NCBI GenBank assembly: GCA_036266195.1
Contig: DATANP010000609.1
Coordinates: 1-21,819 of the forward strand
Reading direction: 5' to 3'
Source: DATMER01 sp036266195
GTDB lineage: Bacteria > Acidobacteriota > Thermoanaerobaculia > Multivoradales > UBA5704
DNA length: 21,819 bases
A program made the position numbers and the translations under genes. Of the stretch, positions 1 to 10,600 are shown in pieces. A model generated the notes under the pieces. It did not search any database and was not told the DNA's origin. It saw nothing but the letters and a program-made list of their open reading frames with translations. Each line of letters starts with the position of its first letter. The stretch's first letter is position 1.

Positions 1-2
1 CA

Positions 3-1690
3 GGGGATCAATTCCTCACCTACGGCGAGCTGGCAAGCCGCGCCCGGTCGCTCGCCCTCCACCTGCGCCGGATGGGAGTGGGGCCCGAGACGCCGGTGGC
101 GCTCGACATGGAGCGCTCACCCGAGCTGATCACCGCCATGCTGGGCGTGCTGGAAGCCGGCGGCCTCTACGTGCCGCTCGATCCCGCGGACTCCTCCGAG
201 CGGCGCGCCTGGCAGCTCTCCGACAGCGGGGCGAAGGTAGTGCTGACTGCCAAGGACATCAAGGACTGCAAGGACGACAAGGACGGCAAGGACGGCAAGG
301 ACGGGGACCTTTCGTCCTTGCAGCCCTTGCAGTCCTTTGGGTCCTTTGAGTCCTCTCCGCTGGGCGGCGATGCCCTGGCCTGCCTGCTGTACACGTCCGG
401 CTCGACGGGCCGGCCCAAGGGCGTGGGCATCCCGCACCGAGGCATCAACCGGCTGTTCCTGGAGACCGACTACCTGCGCCTGGGTCCGGGCGACCGGATG
501 TCCCACCTGTCGAACATCGCCTTCGACGCCGTGACCCTGGAGGTCTGGGGACCGCTCCTGACGGGCGCCGCCATCGTGGTGATCCCGCGCGAGGTGGCGC
601 TCTCGCCAGCCGCCCTGGGCGATGCGTTCCGGCGCTGGGAGATCACCGCGAGCTTCCTGACCGTGGCGCTGTTCAACGAGATGGTGCGGGAGGCGCCCGG
701 CAGCCTGTCCGGAGTGCGCAACCAGATGGCGGGCGGCGAGGCGCTCTCGCCGCGCTGGGTGCGGGAGGCGCTGGCCCAGCTCGCGCCCGGGCACCGGCTG
801 CTCAACGCCTACGGCCCCACGGAGGACACCACCCTCGCCACGGTGCACGACATCCGCTCGCTGGCCGAGGGGCAGAGCGTCCCGATCGGCCGCCCGATCG
901 CCAACACCTGGGTCTACGTCGTGGACCGGCGGATGCAGCCCGTGCCGGCGGGGGTGGCTGGAGAGCTTCTGGTGGGCGGCGACGGTCTGGCGCGCGGCTA
1001 CTGGGGCCGGCCGGACCTGACCGCGGAGCGCTTCGTGCCGAACGCCTTCGGCGTGTCCGGCGGGGGTGGCTCGCGCCTGTACCGGACGGGCGACCTCGTG
1101 CGCTGGCTGCCGGACGGGACCCTGGAGTTCCTCGGCCGGACCGACCAGCAGGTGAAGGTCCGCGGCTTCCGGATCGAGCCCGGCGAGATCGAGGCCGTGC
1201 TGTCGCGCTGCCCCGGGATCGGCCAGTGCGCGGTGATTGCCATCAACACGGCCGGGCGCGAGGGCAAGACCCTGGCGGCCTTCGCCACCCGTACGGGAGC
1301 CGGGCCGGACGTCCGCTCCTGGCTGCGGGAGAGGCTGCCGGAGCCCATGGTGCCGTCCCATGTGATGTTCCTGGAGGCGCTTCCGCTCACGGACAGCGGC
1401 AAGGTCGACCGCCGGGCGCTCGCCGCGTTGCCGTTGGCCGAAGAGCCGGGCGAGCTCGAAAGGCCGCGCACGCCGGCCGAGACGGCCGTGGCCGCGATCT
1501 GGTGCGAGGTGCTGGGCCGCGAGCGGGTGGGCCGGCGGGACAGCTTCCTCGACCTTGGCGGGCACTCCCTGCTGGCGGGCCGGGTCCTGGCCCGCCTGCG
1601 TGACGCGCTGGGCGTGGACGTGCCGTTCGCCGATTTCTTCCAGGAGCCCACGGTCGAAGGTCTGGCCCGGCACGCGGTCGAAACGGCAGC
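3..1690 (+). other. NRPS visible module 1: adenylation (partial) and carrier domain
   Basis: The A domain lacks only its N-terminal edge. The P-loop-like YTSGSTG lies near 391-411, NAYGPTE near 804-825, YRTGDLVRW near 1080-1106 and the A10 Lys (TDSGKVDRRAL) near 1389-1421. The carrier Ser codon is at 1566-1568. Aligning by hand to GrsA-PheA gives the ten-residue pocket code DALFMGATLK. The DA....T frame suggests a hydrophobic aliphatic substrate, but I do not recognise this exact code. Whether a C domain, and therefore a starter or extender role, precedes it cannot be seen. Confidence 0.85.
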
Positions 1691-4600
1691 GTCGGCTCGC
1701 GGCGGAATCGCGCATTCCGGCCCGGGGTTGGAGAGCGGCGAGCCGCTCTCCTTCGCGCAGCAGCGCCTGTGGTTCTTCGACCGGCTGGCGCCGGGCTCTC
1801 CGCTCTACAACATGCCCGCGGTCATGCGGATCGGGGGGCCGCTCCGGATCGCACCGCTCACCGCCGCGGTCGCGGAGGTGGTCCGCCGTCACGACGGGCT
1901 CCGCACCGTCTTTGGTCCGGGGGCCGGGGACGAGCCGGTCCAGCGCGTGCTGCCGGAGCTGCCGGGGCCCGTCCTGCCCGTGGTGGACCTCTCCGGGCTG
2001 CTCGGGGGAGCGCGGCAGGCCGAGGCCGACCGCCGCGAGAACGAGGAGCTGCGGCGGCCGTTTTCGCTGGAGCGGGGGCCGCTCTTCCGCACCCTGCTGC
2101 TGCGCCTGGGAGCGGAGGAGCATCGCGCGATCCTCCACGCCCATCACATCGTGTCCGACGGCTGGTCGCTCGGCGTGCTCTACGGCGAGCTGGCGGCGCT
2201 CTACCGCGCGTTTGCCGCCGGCGAGCCGTCGCCTCTGCCGGAGCTGCCGCTGCGGTACGTCGATTTCGCCCGCTGGCAGCGCGAGTGGCTGCGGGGCGGG
2301 GTCCTGGAGGAGCAGCTCGCGTGGTGGCGCGAGCGCCTGTCCGGCCTGGTATCGGAGGGGGGGCTCGACATGCCGGCCGACCGGCCGCGTCCGGCCGAGC
2401 CGTCCTACCTCGGCGGCGTGGTCGAGGGCGAGCTGCCGGACGGCCTCTCCGGAGACCTCCTGCGCCTCGGTCAGCGGCATGGAGCCACGCCGTTCATGGT
2501 CCTGGCCGCCGCCTGGCTGGTGCTGGTCCATCGCCACACGCACCGCGAGGACCTCGCCCTCGGCTTCCCCATGGCCAACCGGACGCGACCGGAGATCGAG
2601 CCGCTGGTCGGCTTCTTCGTCAACACCCTGGTGCTGCGCGCCCGGGTCTCGGGAGAGGCGAGCTTCCTCGACGTCCTGGACCGCGTGCGCGAGGCGGCGA
2701 TGGGCGCGTGGGCGCACCAGGACGTGCCGTTCGAGCGCCTGGTCGAGGAGCTGGTGCCGGAGCGCGCCCTCTCCCGCTCGCCGCTGTTCCAGCTCCTCTT
2801 CGCGTACCAGGGCGGCCTCATCGCGCCTCTCGACCTGGGGCCGGGCCTTTCCGTCCGCACCGGGGAGCCCGGCACCGGCACGTCGAAGTTCGATCTCAGC
2901 CTGTTCCTGCGCGAGGCGGACGGCGGCGGCCTCCAGGCCGAGCTGGAGTACAGCGCCGACCTCTTCGACGAATCGACCGTGAGGCGCTTCCTGGACCGCT
3001 TCGAGGTCCTCGCCGGCGGCATCGTGGCCGCACCGCAGGCCCCGATCGGGGAGCTGCCGGTCCTCACCGCGGCCGAGAGGACCGTGTTGCTGGAGTGGAG
3101 CGGCTCGGAGCCGCCGTATCCCCGGGAGACGCCGGTACACCGGGTCTTCGAGGAGATCGCCGCGCGGTCGCCCGAGGCCCCGGCGGTGCTCTGGGACGGG
3201 GGCAGCCTCTCCTACACCGAATTGGACCGCTGGTCGTCGGTCGTGGCGGCAGGGCTGGGGATTGCGCCGGGCACACCCGTGGCCCTGGAGATGGAGCGCT
3301 CGCCCGAGCTGATCGCGGCCATGCTCGGCGTGCTCAAGGCCGGCGGCTTCTACGTGCCGCTCGACCCCTCGGACTCCTCCGAGCGCCGCGCCTGGCTGCA
3401 CGCCGACAGCCGGGCGCAGGTGGTGTTGAAGGCCAAGGACATCAGGGACTGCAAGGACACCAAGGACCAAAGTCTTTTGTCCCTGCAGTCCCTGCAGTCC
3501 TTTAGGTCCTTTCCCCTCGGCGGCGACGCCCTGGCCTACATCCTCTACACCTCGGGCTCCACCGGCCGGCCGAAGGGCGTGGCCGTGCCGCACCGGGCGA
3601 TCAACCGGCTCATCCTGGAGACCGACTACATCCATCTGGGGCCGGAGGACCGGTCGGCCCACCTGTCGAACACGGCCTTCGACGCCTCCACGCTGGAGGT
3701 CTGGGGACCGCTGCTGACGGGCGGCTCGCTGGTGATCATCCCGCGCGAGACCGTGCTGTCGCCGGCCGCGCTCGGCGCGGCGTTCCGGGAGTGGAGGATC
3801 AGCGTGAGCTTCCTGACCGCGGCCCTGTTCAACGAGGTGCTGCGCGAGGCGCCGGGGAGCCTGGGCGGCGTGCGCAACCAGCTCGCGGGCGGCGAGGCGC
3901 TGTCGCCGCGCTGGGTGCGCGAGGGGCTGGCGCAACTGGAGCCTGGCTGCCGGCTGCTCAACGGCTACGGCCCCACCGAGTGCACGACCTTCGCGGTGGT
4001 GCACGACATCCGCTCGGCGCCCGAAGGCCGGAGCATCCCCATCGGCCGGCCCATCGCCAACACCCGGGCCTGGGTGGTGGACGGAGGGCTGCGCCTGGTG
4101 CCGGCGGGCGTGGCCGGCGAGCTGCTCCTGGGCGGCGACGGCCTGGCCTGGGGCTACTGGGGCCGGCCGGACCTCACCGCCGAGCGCTTCGTGCCAGACC
4201 CGTTCGGAGAGGGAGGATCTCGCCTCTACCGGACCGGCGACCTGGTGCGCTGGCTCGGCGACGGCACGCTGGAGTACCTGGGCCGGACCGACGAGCAGGT
4301 GAAGATCCGCGGCTTCCGCATCGAGCCCGGCGAGATCGAGTCCGTGCTGTCGCGCTGCCCGGGCGTGGGCGAATGCGCGGTCGTGGCCAAGCAGGAGGCC
4401 GAGGGCAAGGTCCTGCTCGCCTTCGCCACGCGCTCCGGCGGACCGCTTCCGGAGGTGCGCGCCTGGCTCCGCGAGCGGCTGCCGGACTACATGGTGCCGT
4501 CGCAGGTCACATTCCTGGATACCCTGCCGCGCACCTCCAGCGGCAAGGTGGACCGCCGGGCGCTGCTCTCGCTCGGCGGTCCCGAGGAGAAGGCCGGGCG

Positions 4601-7600
4601 CCCGTACCAGCCGCCGCGGACGCCGACCGAGGAGATCGTGGCCGGCATCTGGGCGGACGTGCTCGGGCTGGAAAGGGTGGGGCTCGGCGAGGGCTTCTTC
4701 GACCTCGGCGGCCATTCGCTCCTGGCCGGCCGGGTCCTGGCCCGGCTGCGCTCGGCGTTCGGGGTCGAGCTGTCGCTGCTCCTCTTCTTCCTCGATCCCA
4801 CCGTGGAGGCCCTGGCGCGCCGCATCGACGAGGCTCTGCCGCAGCCTGCCGCCGCGCAGGCCGGCCTGCCGCCGATCCTGCCGGTCCCGCGGGACGGCCG
4901 CCTGCCCCTGTCCTTCGCCCAGCAACGCCTCTGGTTCTTCGACCGCCTGGCGCCGGCGCCGGCCCTCTACAACGTGCCCTCCGTGCTGCGCATCGAAGGA
5001 CCCCTGGACGTCGACGCCCTGGCCGCCGCCCTCCGGGAGATCGTCCGCCGCCACGAGGCGCTGCGCACGATCTTCCCGGTGGTGGACGACGAGCCGGTCC
5101 AGCGCATCCTGCCGGAGATCCCGGGCCTTGCTGTCCTGGACCTCCCGGAAGAGGAGCGCGAGGAGATCGTGCGCGGCTTCCCGCTGGAGACGGGCCCCCT
5201 TTTCCGCTCCACGCTGCTGCGGATCGCCCCGGACGAGCACCGGCTGATCCTCAACGCCCACCACATCGTCTCGGACGGCTGGTCGCTGGGCGTGCTCTCC
5301 CACGAGCTTGGGGAGCTGTACCGGGCTTTCGCTGCCGGCCGTCCGTCGCCGCTGCCGGAGCTGCCCGTGGGATATCCGGACTTCGCGGTCCGGCAGCGCG
5401 AGTGGCTCGAAAGAGGAGCACTGGCGCCGATAGCCGAGCAGCTCGCCTGGTGGAAGGAGCGCCTGGCCGGGCTGCCGGAGGCGTTCGACCTGCCGGCGGA
5501 CCACCCGCGGCCGCCCGTGCAGAGCTGGCGCGGCGCCGTGGAGAGGTCCGCCCTGCCCGCGGAGGTCTCCCGCGGTCTCCTGGCCCTGGGCCGCCGCCAT
5601 GGAGCGACGCCGTTCATGACGCTCGCCACCGTCTTCTTCGTCCTTCTCCACCGGCACACCAGCGGGGACGACTTGGCGGTCGGTTTCCCGACGGCCAACC
5701 GCACGCGGCTGGAGATCGAGCCGCTGATCGGCTTCTTCGTCAACACCCTGGTGCTGCGCGCCGATCTTTCGGGAGAGCCCGGCTTCCTCCAGGTGCTCGG
5801 CCGGGTGCGCGACGCCGCGCTCGGGGCCTGGGCGCACCAGGACCTGCCCTTCGAGAAGCTCGTGGAGGCGCTGGCCCCGGAGCGCGACCTGTCGCGGAAC
5901 CCGCTGGTGCAGGTCCTCTTCGCCTTCCAGGAGACGGTGCGGATGGCCGTGGACCTCGGCCCGGGCCTTGCCGTCACGCCCGAAGACGTGGATACCGGTA
6001 CCTCGAAGTTCGACCTGAGCCTGTTCCTGAGCGAGTCGTCCGGCGGCGGGCTGCTCGCCGAGGTGGAGTACGCCACGGACCTGTTCGAGCCTGCCACCAT
6101 CCGTCGGATCCTGGAGCGCCTCGAGGTCCTCGCGGCCGGCATCGTGGCGGTTCCCGAGGCGCCGCTCGGCGATCTGCCGCTCCTGACTGCCGCTGAGAGC
6201 CGCCAGATCCTGGAATGGCGGGGCGTGGAGCGGGAGTACCCCGCCGAGACGCCGGTCCACCGCGTGTTCGAGGAGGTGGCGGCGCGCCAGCCGGACGCGC
6301 CGGCCGTGGTCTGGGACACCCCCGAAGGCGAGCGCAGCCTCAGCTACGGAGAGCTGGCCCGCGACGCCGCCCGCCTGTCGCTCCGCCTGCGCGAGTTGGG
6401 CGTGGAGCCCGGCATGCCCGTGGCGCTCAGTCTGCCGCGCTCGCCCGAGATGATCACCGCCATGCTCGCCGTGCTCCAGGCCGGGGCCTTCTACGTGCCC
6501 CTGGACCCGGAGGACACCTCCGAGCGCCGGGCCTTCCTCCTGGAGGACAGCGGCGCCACTGTCGTCCTGGGCCCCCGGGACCTTTTGTCCTTGCAGCCCT
6601 TGCAGTCCTTCAGCTCCTGGGCGGGAGGCGGCCCCCATCTGGCCTACATGATCTACACCTCCGGTTCCACCGGCCGGCCCAAGGGCGTGGCCGTGCCGCA
6701 CCGGGCGATCAACCGGCTGGTGCTGGAGACCGACTACTACCAGGCTGGCCCCGGCGACCGCATCGCGAACCTGGTCAACATGACCTTCGACGTCTCCACC
6801 TGGGAGGTCTGGGGAGGTCTCCTGCTAGGAGCGGCCGTGGTGGTGGTGCCCAAGGAGCTGGTCCTGGAGCCGCTGGTGCTCGCAGACTGGCTGGTGAAGA
6901 TGCGGGTGGACGTGGTCTTCCTGCCGGTGAGCGTCTTCAACGAGGTCGCGCGGGAGAGGCCTACGGCCTTCGGTGCCATTCGCGAGCTGTTCTCGGGCGG
7001 CGAGGCCCTGACCCCGCGCTGGGTCCGCGAGGCGCTGCTCTACATCGCGCCGGGGCATCGCCTGGTCAACGGCTACGGCCCCACCGAGTGCACGTGCTGG
7101 GCGCTGACGCACGACATCACCCATCTGGAGGAGGGGAGGAGCGTCCCGATCGGCCGGCCGATCCCCAACACCACGGCCTGGGTCCTGGACCGCGCGCTGC
7201 GGCCGGTGCCGGTCGGCGTGCCGGGAGAGCTGTGCCTCGGCGGGCCCGGCGTGGCCCAGGGCTACTGGAAGCGCCCGGACCTGACCGCGGACAAGTTCGT
7301 GCCCGACCCCTTCGGAACGCCGGGCGATAGGCTCTACCGCACCGGCGACCTGGCGCGCTGGCTGCCGGACGGCACGATCGAGTACCTGGGCCGGACCGAC
7401 CATCAAGTCAAAATTCGGGGCTACCGCATCGAGCCCGGCGAGATCGAGAACGTGCTGGCCCGCTGCCCGGGCGTGGCCGAGTGCGCGATCGTGGTGCGGA
7501 GCGGACCCGAAGGCAGGAGCCTGGCCGCGTTTGTGACGGCCGCCCCGGGAGCCGAGCCGGACGTGCGGACCTGGCTGCGCGCCCACCTGCCGGAGTACAT

Positions 7601-10600
7601 GGTGCCTACCGCCATCGTGTTCCAGGACGCGCTGCCGAAGACCTCCAGCGGCAAGATCGACCGCCGGGCGCTGCTGGCGCAGGACCTGCCCTCCGAAGCC
7701 GCGGCGCCGGAAGGCCCGAGGACGCCGGTCGAGGAGATCGTGGCCGGAGTCTGGGCCGAGGTGCTGGCGGTGGACAGCGTCGGCCTGACCGAGAGCTTCT
7801 TCGATCTTGGAGGCCACTCGCTCCTGGCCGGCCGGGTCCTGGCGCGCCTGCGCGCCGCCTTCGGAGTCGACCTGCCGCTGCGGTCCTTCTTCGCCGATCC
7901 GACCGTCCGTGGCCTGGCCCGCCGCGTCGAGGAGGCCAGGCAGGAGGGCGCGCCGGCTCTGCCGCCCATCATCCCCATCCCGCTGGATGCGCGCATCCCC
8001 CTCTCCTTTGCCCAGCAGAGGCTCTGGTTCTTCGACCGCCTAGCGCCCGGCTCGGCGCTCTACAACATGCCGGTGGTGCTCGAGATCCACGGCCCCCTGG
8101 AGGTCGAGAGGCTTGCCGCGGCCCTGGACGAGATCGTCCGCCGCCACGAGCCGCTGCGGACCGTGTTCGCCCTCGACGGCGACGAGCCGGTCCAGAAGAT
8201 CCTGCCGAAGATCCCGGGGCTGGCCCTCGTCGATGCCGAGCTGGAGAGCTGGATGCAAGCCGAGTTGCAGAGACCGTTCTCCCTGGAACAGGGACCGCTC
8301 TTCCGCTCCTATCTCCTGCGCCTGGGACCAGAAGACCACCGGCTGATCCTCCACGCCCACCACAGCGTCTCCGACGGCTGGTCCGTGGAGGTGATCCTCC
8401 GCGAGCTGGCGGCGCTCTACCGAGGGGAGATCCTGCCGGAGCTGCCGGTGCGCTACGCCGACTTCGCCGTCTGGCAGCGCGGCTGGATGAGCGGCGAGGC
8501 GCTGGATTCCCAACTCGCCTGGTGGACCGACCGGCTGGCCGGACTGCCCGAAGGACTCGACCTGCCCGCGGACCATCCGCGGCCCGCGGTCCAGTCCTAC
8601 CGGGGAGCGGTGGAAACGGCCGATCTGCCGCCGGTCGTGAGAGACCTGCTGCGCCTGGGCCGGAGGCACGGGGCCACGCCGTTCATGACCCTGGCCGCGG
8701 CCTTCCTGGCGTTCGTCCAGAGGCACACCGGCCGCGACGACCTGGCCGTGGGCTTTCCGATGGCCGGCCGCACCAGGCCCGAGATCGAGCCGCTGGTCGG
8801 CTTCTTCGTCAACACCCTGGTGCTGCGCGTCGACCTGTCCGGAGAGCCGGTCTTCGCCGACCTTCTCGGACGGGTGCGCGACTCCGCGCTCGGCGCCTGG
8901 GCGCACCAGGACCTGCCGTTCGAGCGCCTGGTCGAGGCCCTCGCGCCGGAGCGCGACCTCTCGCGCTCACCGCTGGTCCAGGTTCTGTTCTCCTACCGGA
9001 GCGATGCGAAGGACACCGTCCTGGCGCCGGGCCTCGTCGCCCGCGAAGGGGAGGTGGACACCGGCACCTCCAAGTTCGACCTGAGCCTCTTCGTGCGCGA
9101 TGCCGAGGACGGCTTCCGGGTGGACGCGGAGCTCTCCACCGACCTGTTCGACCGCGGGACCGTCCGGCGGTTCCTGGAGCGCTTCGGAATCCTGATCGAA
9201 GGCATCGCGGTTGCCCCCGAAACCTCGCTCGGAGACCTGCCGCTCCTGTCCTCCTCCGAGCGCGACCAGGTGCTCGTAGAGTGGAGCGGCTCCGAGCCCG
9301 CCTACCCGAGCGAAACACCCATTCACCAGGTCTTTGAAGAGGTCGCCGCACGCTTGCCCGAAGAGCCCGCCGTCCTCTGGGACGGAGGCGCCCTCACCTA
9401 CGCCGAGCTGTCCAGCCAGTCCAACGCCCTGGCCCACCGGCTCCGCGGCCGGGGAGTCGGCCTCGAAACCCCTGTAGCCCTGGACATGGAGCGCTCGCCC
9501 GAGCTGATCGTGGCAATGCTCGCGGTCCTCAAGGCCGGGGGCATCTACGTCCCCCTGGACCCCGCCGACTCCTCCGAGCGCCGCGCCTGGCTCCTGGAAA
9601 ACAGCCAGGCCCGCGTGGTGCTCACCCCCGGGGACCTTTCGTCCTTGCAGCCCTTGCAGTCCTTTCCGTCCTCTTCCTCCGGCGGCAACGCCCTGGCCTA
9701 CATCCTCTACACCTCGGGCTCCACCGGTCGGCCCAAGGGAGTGGCCGTGCCACACAAGGCGATCAATCGCCTCATTCTGAACACCGACTACGTCCACCTG
9801 GGCCCGGGAGACCGCACCGCCCACCTGTCGAACACCGCCTTCGACGCCTCCACCTTCGAGGTCTGGGGGGCCCTGCTCACCGGCGGCGCCCTGGTGATCT
9901 TCCCGAGAGAGGTCGTCCTGTCGCCGGCCGCCCTGGGCGAGGCCTTCCGCCGCTGGAAGATCAGCGCGAGCTTCCTCACCGCGGCGCTCTTCAACGAGGT
10001 GCTGCGCGAAGTGCCCGGCAGCCTCGGCGGCGTGCGCAACCAGCTCGCGGGCGGCGAGGCCCTGTCGCCGCGCTGGGTCCGTGAGGCCCTCTCCCAGCTC
10101 GAGCCCGCCGTCCCCAGAAACCGTCTGCTCAACGGCTACGGCCCCACGGAGGTCACCACCTTCGCCGTGGTCCACGACATCCGCTCGGCGCCCGAGGGCC
10201 TCAGCGTTCCGATCGGCCGGCCGATCGCCAACACCCGCGCCTACGTCCTCGACCGGTGGATGCGCCCGGTCCCGCCCGGAGTCGCCGGCGAGCTGCTCCT
10301 CGGCGGAGACGGCCTGGCGCGGGCCTACTGGGGCCGGCCCGACCTGACCGCCGAGCGCTTCGTGCCCGACCCGATCGGCGGAGCCGGGGAGCGCCTCTAC
10401 CGGACCGGCGACCTCGTGCGCTGGCTGCCCGACGGTACCCTGGAGTACCTGGGCCGCACCGACGCCCAGGTCAAGATCCGCGGCTTCCGCATCGAGCCGG
10501 GCGAGATCGAGTCCGTGCTCTCGCGCTGCCCCGGCATCGGCGAGTGCGCCATCGTGGCGATTGCTGCCCGCCAGGAAGAGAACACCAAGGCCCTCCTCGC

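Noticed and set aside
117..6701. Open frame of 2194 codons on the minus strand under the NRPS
   Set aside because: It mirrors the NRPS and its translation is rich in Arg, Gly, His and Gln with module-length repetition. It is a by-product of C/G third positions and repeated modules; no domain is recognisable.
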